64,000 bases of DNA from Corynebacterium urealyticum DSM 7109 (GTDB lineage Bacteria; Actinomycetota; Actinomycetes; Mycobacteriales; Mycobacteriaceae), in NCBI RefSeq assembly GCF_000069945.1, contig NC_010545.1:1240001-1304000 (forward strand). The letters are read 5' to 3'. The translations under genes were made by a program, and so were the position numbers. This document shows, one piece after another, positions 53,652 to 64,000 of this stretch. The stretch's first letter is position 1, and every line of letters starts with the position of its first letter. The notes below the pieces were generated by a model. It saw only the letters and a program-made list of their open reading frames with translations. It was not told the DNA's origin and made no database searches.

Positions 53652-54842
53652 CTAGTTCTTAAACAGGCCCTGCACGCTGAGTGCCAGGTTATTCCACGAA
53701 TCGATCAGGTTATCCACGAACCCAGCATCGCCAGAGAAGCCGGCGATGAGGATGATCACCAAGATCGCGGCCAGCACGCCGATCAGCGCCCACAGCCACC
53801 CGGAGCCGGACTTCGAGACGCGGTAAAGCTCGGCGATGGAGCTGGCGTCCACGAACTTCGGACCAACGCGCAGGCGGGATAGCAGAGCGGACGGGGTGTC
53901 CTCAGATTCCGTCTCAGAAAAGACGCGATCCAGGTCCCACTTCTCGCCGAGGTGAACCACCATCGACGCGCCGTGGTAGTCGGCCAGCAGCAGCGCCAGG
54001 TCGGTCGGGTTCTTCGTCGCCGCCGGGAAGGTCATCGCGCCGACGCCGAGATCCTGGATACGCTCCAGGCCCTGCGCGTAGCCGTCCGCCTCCGCGGGAA
54101 GGACGACGGTCGCGCCGGAACGCAGCGATTCGGAACCGATGTTTTCCGGGTTACCGACGATGACGGCCGGGCGGTAGCCCAGCTCCAGCAGTTCGTCAGC
54201 GGCGGACTCGATCGCGACGATGATCGGGTCGTACTCGCGCAGGAAGAAGCGCAGGTCGCGCAGCTGGTCCTTCAAATCCGGCAGCGGGCTGATCACCATG
54301 ACCTTGCGGTCCACCATGTCCACGTCGACGTCCGGGATGCCCAGGCCGTCGATCAGCAGTGGGGACTCGGAGCGGGCGAGCTCCGCGGTATTGCCAGCCA
54401 GGGCGTCGAGGTGATCGCCGAGGGCCGAGCGGGCGTCATCGAAGCGCTGCATCGAGGCGTCCAGATCGAGGATCGCGCCGCTGCCGAGGGAACGATCGCC
54501 GTAGTAGAGGTGCCCGCCCTCCAGGCGGCCCTTCTTACCGTTCTTGACCTTCTCGGTGATCTCCGGATCCACATTCTCCACGAGCTCGATGCCTGCGTCG
54601 AGCAACATCTGCGGACCAAAGTTTGGCACCTGACCAGTGGTGAACTGGGCGGTATTGACCACCCCGGCCACGCCGGCGTCGATGAAACGCTGCGCGGTGG
54701 CGCGGTTAATATCCGGAGCAGAAATGACGACGATATCCCCCTCGGAGATCTTCGTCTTAGACCAAGCTTTGGGGCCGGTGAGGTTCCGGGTAGCCCCGGT
54801 AATGCCAGGTTTTTCTGATCGGGAAAACATCATGCGTACCAT
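53652..54842 (-). CDS. steA: septation protein SteA
   Basis: 396 residues. It has one membrane segment near the C-terminus (about 346-370, LWALIGVLAAILVIILIAGFSG) and a large soluble N-terminal part with a TPP-kinase-like fold: VVISAPDINRATAQRFIDAGVAGVVNTAQFTTGQ, DLKDQLRDLRFFLREYDPIIVAIESAADELLELGYRPAVIVGNPENI. In C. glutamicum SteA and SteB form a complex that governs the peptidoglycan hydrolase RipA at the septum. It is cotranscribed with recN upstream and steB downstream. The exact start (54842 or the two in-frame Met after it) is uncertain because no ribosome site stands out. Confidence 0.9.
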   Translation of the reverse strand: MVRMMFSRSEKPGITGATRNLTGPKAWSKTKISEGDIVVISAPDINRATAQRFIDAGVAGVVNTAQFTTGQVPNFGPQMLLDAGIELVENVDPEITEKVKNGKKGRLEGGHLYYGDRSLGSGAILDLDASMQRFDDARSALGDHLDALAGNTAELARSESPLLIDGLGIPDVDVDMVDRKVMVISPLPDLKDQLRDLRFFLREYDPIIVAIESAADELLELGYRPAVIVGNPENIGSESLRSGATVVLPAEADGYAQGLERIQDLGVGAMTFPAATKNPTDLALLLADYHGASMVVHLGEKWDLDRVFSETESEDTPSALLSRLRVGPKFVDASSIAELYRVSKSGSGWLWALIGVLAAILVIILIAGFSGDAGFVDNLIDSWNNLALSVQGLFKN

Positions 54843-54886
54843 TTTGCTGCTTAACCGCTGGATTCTCGGTTAGGCGCGCCGATGTT

Positions 54887-56563
54887 TTAGTGCTTCTTCG
54901 CCTCCACAGCCATCGCCATGAGCTCCTCGGCGTGGGCCCGGCCCGTATCGGACTCCAGGCCCGCGAGCATGCGGGCGAGCTCCGCCACCCGCTCCTCCTC
55001 GCTCAGTGTGCGCACGCTCGAGGAGACGGTCGTGGAGCTGGCGGTCTTATCCACGTAGATATGAGCATCCGCGAAGGCAGCGACCTGCGGCAGGTGCGTC
55101 ACCACGATCACCTGGTTCTCGCGGGCAAGCGCAGCCAGGCGGCGCCCGATCTCCACCGCGGCCTTCCCGCCCACGCCCGCGTCAACCTCGTCGAAGACCA
55201 TCGTGCGCCCGCTACTGGCCAGGATCACCTCGATGGCGAGCATGATGCGGGAAAGCTCACCACCGGACGCGCTGGAGCCCAGCGCGGTGCGGTGCCCGCC
55301 CTGGACCAACTGGAACTCGCACTCGTCGAGGCCCTGTGGGTTCGGGTCCACCCGCTTGAGGTCCACCTCGACGCTGGCGTGCATGTGCAGCCCCGAGATC
55401 TCCTCGGTGACCGCCTTGCCGAACTCCTTGGCTGCTTTTTCACGCGCGGCGGAGAGCTTACGGCCGACCTTGAGCATCGCCGCCTCCTTCTCCGCGACCT
55501 GCTTGGCGAGCTCCGCCAGCGCATCGTCGGAGACATCGAGCGTGGCGAGCTTCTCGCGAGCCTCGTCTCGCCAGGCGATCGCACCATCCACGTCCACCGC
55601 GAAACGGCGCAGCTGGCGGAGTTCCTGCTGGCGCTCCAGCAGCTCCTCCAGCTCTTCGGGATCGGGAATATCCACCAGCTCTTGGCCCAGGTCCAGTGCA
55701 ATATCCGAGAGCAGGGAGTTGACCTCCCCGATGCGCTCGGCAAGCTCCGCCAACTTCGCGTCGCCGCCCTGCAGCTCGGACTGCGCCTGGCCGAGCAGAT
55801 CATTGGCTCCGCTGGACAACTCCCCCTCGCCCAGCTCCTCGCCGCCATCGATGAAGGAGATGGCGCGCTGCAGGGCGGAACGGACGTCGCTGGCGTCCTG
55901 CAGGCGAGAGATCCGGGACTTGAGGAACTCGTCCTCGCCCGGCTCCGGGTCGATCTCGTCGATGACCTCCAGGGCGCGTTGCAGGGTCTCGGCCTCCAGG
56001 GCCAGCTCCCGGCGATCCTTCGTGCGGGTTTCCAGCTCCTTCGCCGCAGCCAGCCACTCGCGTCGCAGCACGGCGAACTCGGTGGCCTGGCCCGTCAGGC
56101 CCGCGAATTCATCAATCGCAGCGAGCTGCTTCGTGGAATCTTTGAGCTGCAACTGGTCGTTCTGCCCATGGATGGTGATGACCTCCGCGGCGAACTGCCC
56201 CAGCACGCCCGCGGCGACCGTTTTTCCAGCGAGGTGCGCCCGGGAACGCCCGGACGCGGACACCGTCCGGGAGGCGATGTACTCCCCCTCGTCAGAGTAG
56301 CCCCCGAACTCAGAGACGATCTCCTCGACGCGTTCCTGAACTGCCGGGTCATCGTGGGAAAAGACCCCCTCCACGCTGGCACGCTCCGAACCAGCTCGCA
56401 CCTTCGAGGCATCCGCCCGGTGCCCCGAGAGCAAACGCAGGCTGCTGACCACCATCGTTTTGCCGGCACCCGTTTCACCGGTGACGACAGTCAGTCCGCT
56501 GGCGAACTCGGCGGTGGCTTCTTCGATCACACCGAGGTTGGTGATGTGTAGGTCGTGGAGCAT
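54887..56563 (-). CDS. recN: DNA repair ATPase RecN
   Basis: 558 residues from ATG 56563 (MLHDLHITNLGVIEEATAEFASG); the frame is open further but only over nadK. SMC-like: Walker A VTGETGAGKTMVVSSLRLL (about 26-44), Walker B and signature at the C-terminal side (GGELSRIMLAIEVI, about 430-443; TMVFDEVDAGVGGKAA), separated by a coiled coil (about 150-360). It helps tether ends in double-strand break repair. It belongs to the conserved tlyA-nadK-recN-steA run. Confidence 0.94.
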   Translation of the reverse strand: MLHDLHITNLGVIEEATAEFASGLTVVTGETGAGKTMVVSSLRLLSGHRADASKVRAGSERASVEGVFSHDDPAVQERVEEIVSEFGGYSDEGEYIASRTVSASGRSRAHLAGKTVAAGVLGQFAAEVITIHGQNDQLQLKDSTKQLAAIDEFAGLTGQATEFAVLRREWLAAAKELETRTKDRRELALEAETLQRALEVIDEIDPEPGEDEFLKSRISRLQDASDVRSALQRAISFIDGGEELGEGELSSGANDLLGQAQSELQGGDAKLAELAERIGEVNSLLSDIALDLGQELVDIPDPEELEELLERQQELRQLRRFAVDVDGAIAWRDEAREKLATLDVSDDALAELAKQVAEKEAAMLKVGRKLSAAREKAAKEFGKAVTEEISGLHMHASVEVDLKRVDPNPQGLDECEFQLVQGGHRTALGSSASGGELSRIMLAIEVILASSGRTMVFDEVDAGVGGKAAVEIGRRLAALARENQVIVVTHLPQVAAFADAHIYVDKTASSTTVSSSVRTLSEEERVAELARMLAGLESDTGRAHAEELMAMAVEAKKH

Positions 56564-56622
56564 TCCAGAAAAGTCGCTTCTTGAGGTTTTGGGGACTCCC
56601 GGTCGTCGGGGTGAGTGAACTA

Positions 56623-57588
56623 CTAGTGGCGTGGGCCGCGCCAACCGGTGATCGGCAGGCGGAACTTGTGCACCAGGCGGTCCGTGAACGGCGCCTGATC
56701 CAGGCGCACCCAGCGCACAGACTGCGGGCCGCGGCGGATCTCCACGCGCGCCCCTGGCGGCATGTGAATCTGACGGAAGCCATCCATCACCGCGGTAGCC
56801 GGCGAGGTCTCCGGGTTCGTCTCCACGGCGACGGAGGAATTCGGGGACACGACCAGCGGGCGGGAGAACAGCGTGTGGGCGTTGGACGGGACGACCAGGA
56901 TGGCGTCCAGCTCGGGCCACAGCACCGGGCCACCGGCGGAGAACGCATAAGCGGTGGAGCCAGTCGGCGTCGATACCAGGACACCGTCACAGCCGAAGGA
57001 AGACACCGGGCGTTCGTCGACCTCGAGGATCGAGTCGAGCACGCCCTGGCGGTTCAGGTTCTCCACCGAGCACTCGTTGAGCGCCCAGCCGGTGCCGAGC
57101 ACGCGGCCGTCCATATCGCGGACGGTAATCGACAGGGTCATGCGGTCTTCCACGCGGTAATCGTGCGCGATGACGCGCTCGATGGCCTCGGCGAGGGACT
57201 CCTGCTCCCACTCCGCGAGGAAGCCAATGTGGCCCATGTTGATGCCCAGCACGGGCACATCCGCGGAGTGCGCGATATCGGCTGCGCGCAGGAAGGTGCC
57301 GTCGCCGCCAAGGACGAGCACCATCTCGACCCCCTGCGCGGCCTCGCGGGTGTGTCCGAAACGTGGGAAGCGCCCCAGGATCTCGTGCCGGGCCACGGGA
57401 GCTGGATCGGCGGTTGCCATCACGCGGACGTTGATTCCGCCCTCGTGGAGTTGGGATGCCGCTTCGGCGGCCATGCCCAGGTTCTCATGCACCCCGGTGT
57501 GGGCGACGAGCAGCACCTCGCGCTGCTTCTCCTCACCAGGCGACTGGTTCTCGGCCTCCTGCTTGGGGGCCTCGTTGGCAGCCGTCAC
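56623..57588 (-). CDS. nadK: NAD kinase
   Basis: 321 residues. The ATP-NAD kinase motifs are LVLGGDGTFLRAADIA (GGDG, about 93-108), NMGHIGFLAEWE, VLNDVSIDR-like ALNECSVENLN, and GSTAYAFSAGGPV (about 203-215). Makes NADP from NAD, possibly using polyphosphate as well as ATP in actinobacteria. The start overlaps the tlyA stop by 4 bases (ATGA type), so the two are coupled, as in mycobacteria. Confidence 0.95.
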   Translation of the reverse strand: MTAANEAPKQEAENQSPGEEKQREVLLVAHTGVHENLGMAAEAASQLHEGGINVRVMATADPAPVARHEILGRFPRFGHTREAAQGVEMVLVLGGDGTFLRAADIAHSADVPVLGINMGHIGFLAEWEQESLAEAIERVIAHDYRVEDRMTLSITVRDMDGRVLGTGWALNECSVENLNRQGVLDSILEVDERPVSSFGCDGVLVSTPTGSTAYAFSAGGPVLWPELDAILVVPSNAHTLFSRPLVVSPNSSVAVETNPETSPATAVMDGFRQIHMPPGARVEIRRGPQSVRWVRLDQAPFTDRLVHKFRLPITGWRGPRH

Positions 57589-58419
57589 TGTGGTCCCTCC
57601 TTCACCGCCGTGGACACCATGGCCTCAAGTGTATCCATCGTTGGCGCCTGCTTTCCCCCATCTTTGGAAAGCCAGAGGAAATACTCCACGTTCCCGCTAG
57701 GTCCGGGAAGCGGAGAGGCAACGACGGCCTTCGTTGATAGACCATACTTCAAAGCCTCCCGCGCCACGTCGAGGGTCACCTCCGCGCGCAGCTCCGGGGA
57801 GCGCACGACCCCGCCGGGGCCCAGCCGGTTCTTGCCCACCTCGAACTGTGGCTTGACCATCGGCAACAGATCCGCACCCTCGGCCATGCACTCGGCGATG
57901 GCGGGGAGGACCAGCTTGATGGAGATGAAGGAGAGGTCCCCGACCATGACGTCCGCGGGGCCACCGATCGCTTCCGGGGTCAGCGTGCGGACGTTGGTGC
58001 GGTCCATCACGGTGACGCGGGGGTCGTTCTGCAGCCGCCAGATCAGCTGCCCGTAACCGACGTCCACCGCGAGCACTTCGCTAGCACCGCGGTCGAGGGC
58101 GACGTCCGTAAAACCACCGGTCGAGGCGCCGGCGTCGAGGACGCGTTTGCCTTCCAGGCTCAGCCCCTGCGGTTCGAAGGCGGCCAGTGCGCCGAGGAGC
58201 TTATGCGCCCCGCGGGAGGCCCAGTGATCCTCCTCAGACTCCGCGACCCGGATCGAGACCTCGGCATTCACGCCGGTCGCGGGCTTCTGGGCGAGCATGC
58301 CGTTGACCTGCACGCGGCCTTCCTTGATCATCTTCTGCGCCTGTTCGCGGGAGCGTGCGATCTTGCGGCGCACGAGTTCTGCATCGAGGCGTTGAAGCCG
58401 CTGACCTTTTTTTCGCCAC
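57585..58419 (-). pseudogene. tlyA: TlyA family rRNA 2'-O-methyltransferase, frameshift at codon 3-5
   Basis: Read from GTG 58419 the natural N-terminus is MAKKGQRLQRLDAELVRRKIARSREQAQKMI, an S4 domain, but this requires six A after GTGGCG while the sequence has seven (T7 at 58407-58413 on the + strand). The frame from there to the stop is intact (about 278 residues when repaired): SAM motif KRVLDAGASTGGFTDVALDRGASEVLAVDVGYG, VMVGDLSFISIKLVLPA, and the C-terminus up to 57585. A downstream GTG at 58373 would start inside the S4 domain and give a truncated 262-residue protein. TlyA methylates 16S and 23S rRNA and gives capreomycin sensitivity. The slip may be real, correctable or a sequencing error. 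Confidence 0.85.
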
Positions 58420-58505
58420 CTGTGTGCTTTCCTTCTTCTTCCGCTGCTGGGTTCGACGGTGCTGGTTGTTTTCCGCGTCCTTTTTAGGACGCCGACATCG
58501 GGGGT
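58420..58505. other. tlyA upstream gap with a short hairpin
   Basis: 86 bp between tlyA and the small upstream gene. A perfect 7-bp stem GCGTCCT-TTTT-AGGACGC is at 58475-58492; AAGGA about 9 bases before GTG 58419 is the tlyA ribosome site. No other element is evident. Confidence 0.45.
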
Positions 58506-58748
58506 TTAGCCCTGCCCGAGAGCCTTGCTGATCAGGCTGTGGGCTTGCTCCAGCATCTCGGCTTCCTCGGTGCCCTCCAGCCGCTGGCTGAGCAGCTCGT
58601 CGATATTCTCGGCGAGGTGATCGGCCTGTGCCTCCGGCGAGTTCGGGGTCGGCCCGCCCGCCTGGGCGGGCATGTGGCTGCCTGGTGTCGGTGCCGATCC
58701 TCGTGTGGGCTGGGGGTGCTGCATAGTGCTGTAGTTTAGTCCCGCCAT
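58506..58748 (-). CDS. 80-residue protein of unknown function
   Basis: Start at ATG 58748 (overlapping the HAD gene end by 13 bases) or at ATG 58724 (MQHPQPTRGS). The first half is Pro/Gly/Thr-rich and disordered; the second half is a probable amphipathic helix (AQADHLAENIDELLSQRLEGTEEAEMLEQAHSLISKAL). It lies between the HAD and tlyA genes on the same strand, the place where other corynebacteria also have a small gene. No family name is known to me. The coding call rests mainly on position and codon pattern. Confidence 0.55.
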   Translation of the reverse strand: MAGLNYSTMQHPQPTRGSAPTPGSHMPAQAGGPTPNSPEAQADHLAENIDELLSQRLEGTEEAEMLEQAHSLISKALGQG

Positions 58749-59761
58749 GCTGCGATGGCGTCGGCGGCCAGTGGATCGTTTCCGATAATCCGAAGCTGAT
58801 CTCGGGTGGTCCCGGCGTCCAGCAGCTCCCAGGCGAGCGGGGCGGCTGCCGCGAGCGCTGCCGCAGCGGTGAGCTGCTCGGGGGTGGCGAAGCTAGTGTC
58901 TGTTCCCTGTCCGTCGGCGGGGTTTTCGCCGGCGGTGACGGTGACCGTGTGCGGCTCGGTGACCTCGGCCGTCCAACCGCCGAGCTCCTCGCTGAGATTG
59001 GCGCGGATGTGGGTCGGCCGGTGCTCGGTGTGGATCACGTCCCAATGGGTGGAGACCCCGGTGAGCACCATCAGGGTGTCCATCTCGGCGGCGCGTCCAC
59101 CAGCGATGTCAGTGTCCAGACGATCGCCGACGACCAGTGGCGCACTAGCCCCCGCCTTGCGTGCTGCAACGTGGAACATCGCGGGCTGCGGCTTGCCTGC
59201 GCTCAAGGGCCGCACCCCGGTGGCGCTGACGACAGCGGCCACCATAGACCCGTTACCGACCAGGAAGCCGCGGGACGAGGGCAGCGTCGTATCCAGGTTG
59301 CTGGCGATGTAGCGAGCGCCGCGGGTGATCGCGAGCGTGGCCTCGGAAAGCCGAGCCCAGTTGTTCTCCGGGCTGTGGCCCTGCAGCACCACGTCGGGCG
59401 AGTCGTCGGCGGAGTCCGTGAGTTCGAACCCTGCCTCCTGGGTGAGATCGCGGAGGCTCTGGCTGCCCACGACGAGCGCCTTCAGCGGGCCTGCACCGGG
59501 GCGTTCCTGCGCCATTGTTTCGGCTGCCAGCGTTGCTGCGGCCTGCGCGGAGGTCAGGACCTCGGAGGGGATTGCACTAATGCCGAGGCTGCCCAGGTGT
59601 TCCACGACCTCCTCAGGACTGCGCGAGGCGTTATTAGTCACGAAGACCCTGCCCCGGTCAGCAATGCCCTCGACCGCGCCGGGGATCAGTTTATCCCCGG
59701 CGAAAACGGTGCCGTCGAGGTCGAGCAGGAGGGTGTCGTAGCGGCTGAGCAGCTCAAGCAT
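58736..59761 (-). CDS. HAD superfamily (NagD-like) phosphatase
   Basis: 341 residues. HAD motif I is DTLLLDLDGTVFAGDKLIPG (about 9-28; nucleophile and acid Asp in DLDGT), motif II VFVTNNASRSP, and motif IV is VVGDRLDTDIAGGRAAEMDTLMVLTG (about 216-240). The cap is of C2A type as in NagD and p-nitrophenyl phosphatases. A C-terminal extension of about 80 residues follows the HAD fold. It probably dephosphorylates sugar phosphates or nucleotides. The gene begins 2 bp downstream of the TPR gene stop, so they are one operon with tlyA. Confidence 0.9.
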   Translation of the reverse strand: MLELLSRYDTLLLDLDGTVFAGDKLIPGAVEGIADRGRVFVTNNASRSPEEVVEHLGSLGISAIPSEVLTSAQAAATLAAETMAQERPGAGPLKALVVGSQSLRDLTQEAGFELTDSADDSPDVVLQGHSPENNWARLSEATLAITRGARYIASNLDTTLPSSRGFLVGNGSMVAAVVSATGVRPLSAGKPQPAMFHVAARKAGASAPLVVGDRLDTDIAGGRAAEMDTLMVLTGVSTHWDVIHTEHRPTHIRANLSEELGGWTAEVTEPHTVTVTAGENPADGQGTDTSFATPEQLTAAAALAAAAPLAWELLDAGTTRDQLRIIGNDPLAADAIAAWRD

Positions 59762-59763
59762 GG

Positions 59764-60912
59764 CTACTTCTCCTCGCTGCTCTCCGCGCCAGCATCGTTG
59801 CCATTGCTCTCGCCGGTACCCTCATTGAGCTCCGCGATGCGCTTCTCGGCGTCGAGCACCTCTTCAGTATCGAGTTCGTTGGCCTTGGTAAACCACTGGA
59901 TGGCATCGGCCGTGCGACCGGCCCGTGCGAGTGCATCGGCGTACGCGTAGGTCACGCGCAGCTTGGTGACGTCTGGAGCGTCGGCAGCGTCGAGTTCCTC
60001 CTCGAGGGCGACGATGGCCTCCTCGTAACGGTCAAGGTCCTGGTAAGCACCGGCCACCACCATGGCGAGCTCAACGCGGGTCTCCGGGTCGAGCTCCTCG
60101 GGACGGTACTCGCCGGCCACTCCCAGCGTCTTCTCCGGTCGTCCGAGCGCGCGCTCAGCGTCGGCAAGGACGGCAATCAGACCTGGGCCACCCTGCATGC
60201 GACGAGCAGCGCGCAGCTCAGAGATGGCTTCCTTCCACTCTCCAGCGTGGTAGGCAGCGATGCCGTTGGTTTCGCGGGCTACTGCCACGCGGCCAGCACG
60301 GTCCTTGGCGGCACGCGCGTGTTCGAGGGCCTTTTCGGTGTTCTCGTCCAGAAGGGTGGCGGCCATGATGAGGTGCTTGGCGACCATGTCTGCGTTATCG
60401 CGAGACAGGCTGCGCAGCTCCTGGCGCACCTGTGGATCGAGGTCCTTGGGATCCACACCCTCCGGAATGCGGGGCTCTTTCATGCGGGCGTTGATGCGCT
60501 CCTCGCGGTAGCCAGAGCGCTGGGGCCCGGACTGACGTGCTCGGTTGGCCTGGCCACCACGGTTCCTGAAGTTCCCACCCCGCCGGTCGCCACCCTTGCG
60601 ACGATCCCGGTCGAACTTCTTGCCCCCACCGTACGGACGGCCACCGCCCCGAGGGCCGCGTGGCTGGTCGCCATCACGGTCGTTATACCGGCCGTCGCGA
60701 CGGTCATCGCGGTCCCGGTAGCGGTTGTCTCGCCGATCATCGCGGTCGCGGTAACGGTTACCTCCGCGGCGTTCCCCGCGGTCAAAGTCACGGTCACGGT
60801 TATTTCCGCGACGGTTGTCGTCGGAGTTACGGTGCCTGCGGGGCTTGAAGTTTCCGTCTCGCTGGTTGCGGGGACGGTGACCTCGATCGCCGCGGCTTTG
60901 GTATTCCGACAT
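59764..60912 (-). CDS. TPR protein with Arg/Asp/Gly-rich disordered N-terminus
   Basis: 382 residues. Residues 1-140 are low-complexity, with RDRDDRRDNRYRDRDDRRDG-type repeats, then GGGRPYGGGKK and RRKGGDRRGG; such RGG/RD segments commonly bind RNA and drive condensates. Residues about 150-360 hold TPR-like helical pairs (MAATLLDENTEKALEHARAAKDRAGRVAVARETNGIAAYHAGEWKEAISELRAARRMQG; YADALARAGRTADAIQWFTKANELD). The C-terminal tail is acidic. It has a GAAGG ribosome site. It is the first gene of the run towards tlyA and lies downstream of an rRNA operon. Confidence 0.85.
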   Translation of the reverse strand: MSEYQSRGDRGHRPRNQRDGNFKPRRHRNSDDNRRGNNRDRDFDRGERRGGNRYRDRDDRRDNRYRDRDDRRDGRYNDRDGDQPRGPRGGGRPYGGGKKFDRDRRKGGDRRGGNFRNRGGQANRARQSGPQRSGYREERINARMKEPRIPEGVDPKDLDPQVRQELRSLSRDNADMVAKHLIMAATLLDENTEKALEHARAAKDRAGRVAVARETNGIAAYHAGEWKEAISELRAARRMQGGPGLIAVLADAERALGRPEKTLGVAGEYRPEELDPETRVELAMVVAGAYQDLDRYEEAIVALEEELDAADAPDVTKLRVTYAYADALARAGRTADAIQWFTKANELDTEEVLDAEKRIAELNEGTGESNGNDAGAESSEEK

Positions 60913-60984
60913 TGAACCCTTCTTTCACAGACTCTGTGGACTGCTCACACGATATCACCCCGGGTGGACGGGGTTTTTAGGCAA

Positions 60985-61065
60985 TAAAAAAAGTGGTGGT
61001 GCGACGGGCTGTCGATCATCACCCGTACAAAACGGGAACAACCAACAACACGTCGCACCACCACT
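60985..61065 (-). terminator. rRNA operon terminator
   Basis: Perfect 15-bp arms (AGTGGTGGTGCGACG, 60992-61006, and its complement 61051-61065) enclose a 44-base interior with a second small hairpin (CCCGT/ACGGG). On the - strand the stem is followed by a T7 run. This is the end of the rrn transcript, 13 bases after 5S. Confidence 0.92.
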
Positions 61066-61077
61066 ATGAAAGTTTAA

Positions 61078-61194
61078 TGCCGGCGGCGTCTTACTCTCCC
61101 ACACCCTCCCAGGTGCAGTACCATCAGCGCAGGTAGGCTTAGCTTCCGGGTTCGGAAAGGGACCGGGCGTGACCCCACCGCAAAAACCACCGAC
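61078..61194 (-). rRNA. rrf: 5S ribosomal RNA
   Basis: On the - strand the sequence has the 5S core: CCGAACCCGGAAGCTAAGC, TACCTGCGCTGATGGTACTG and CCTGGGAGGGTGTGGGAGAG, with closing ends GTCGGTGG/CGCCGCCGGC. The ends are placed by the terminal helix and may be off by a base or two. Confidence 0.93.
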
Positions 61195-61344
61195 AAACAC
61201 AACAGAATAACACACACCCAACCACACCCACAACAGGCGTGTGGTGTGCCGTGTCATTCCAGACACTGCATAACAGACGCGAGCACTTCATCCTCATAGA
61301 AGTTCACATTGTGTGCGCTTCACACAACCAACCCAAAAGGCAAT

Positions 61345-64000
<2,656 letters not shown>

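Noticed and set aside
55203..56300. Ser/Arg-rich + strand frame within recN
   Set aside because: Low-complexity shadow of recN codons.
58234..58419. 61-residue frame beginning MAKKRSAASTP as a separate gene
   Set aside because: It begins at the natural tlyA start but leaves the family after four residues; it is the frameshifted start of tlyA, not its own gene.

Overview
The window is a high-GC actinobacterial chromosome segment, almost certainly Corynebacterium. The support is gene content and order: a DprE2-type arabinan reductase, separate lnt and ppm1 genes, RbpA, OdhI-FtsR-MerR, SecA2, and the tlyA-nadK-recN-steA-steB-xerD-parA-scpA-scpB-rluB-cmk/der block known from corynebacteria and mycobacteria. 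The flavour is of a lipophilic species of the C. jeikeium/C. urealyticum kind, but the species cannot be fixed from the sequence alone. Four genes or gene remnants are broken (lnt, an ABC permease fused to a kinase tail, a response regulator, and the 5' end of tlyA).

Layout. 0-8.7 kb: end of a dprE2-like gene, fxsA, frameshifted lnt, ppm1, rbpA (with a SigH-type promoter), a Zn-finger protein, YceI, a 59-residue membrane protein and mgtE on the + strand, then trkA-trkH on the - strand. At 8,848-8,875 there is a sequence that fits the actinobacterial dif consensus, so the replication terminus probably lies here; to its right most genes read on the - strand, as expected for a fork arriving from the right. 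8.9-30.3 kb: a YkvI-type membrane protein, an amidase, a flavoprotein, a degenerate cyclopropane-synthase-like protein, ndh, a thioesterase, gnd, a DEAD helicase, two CNNM/CorC-type proteins, the MerR-FtsR-OdhI group, secA2 and rraA.

30.3-40.6 kb is the accessory part: tRNA-Pro(GGG), a type I restriction-modification operon (hsdM-hsdS-hsdR), two tandemly duplicated genes for 29- and 31-residue amphipathic peptides without leader sequences, a decayed ABC transporter/two-component module, and an XRE regulator whose promoter spacer contains an 11-G tract. The peptide pair is the best candidate for an undescribed system: each has its own Shine-Dalgarno, conserved 5' region and terminator, repeating with a 472-bp period. 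They resemble phenol-soluble modulins or small channel-forming peptides.

40.6-64 kb: a CPA2 antiporter, a DUF4300 lipoprotein, fhs, a hemolysin-III-family protein, then the long - strand block cmk-der, rluB, scpB, scpA, parA, xerD, steB, steA, recN, nadK, tlyA, a small protein, a HAD phosphatase and an Arg/Asp-rich TPR protein, followed by the 3' part of an rRNA operon (5S and most of 23S, - strand). XerD, ScpAB, ParA, SteAB and the dif site are functionally linked through chromosome segregation, dimer resolution and cell separation.

Three of the frameshifts (lnt, response regulator, tlyA) sit at runs of six or seven A or T and each has one base too many, so homopolymer sequencing error must be excluded before any is called biological.
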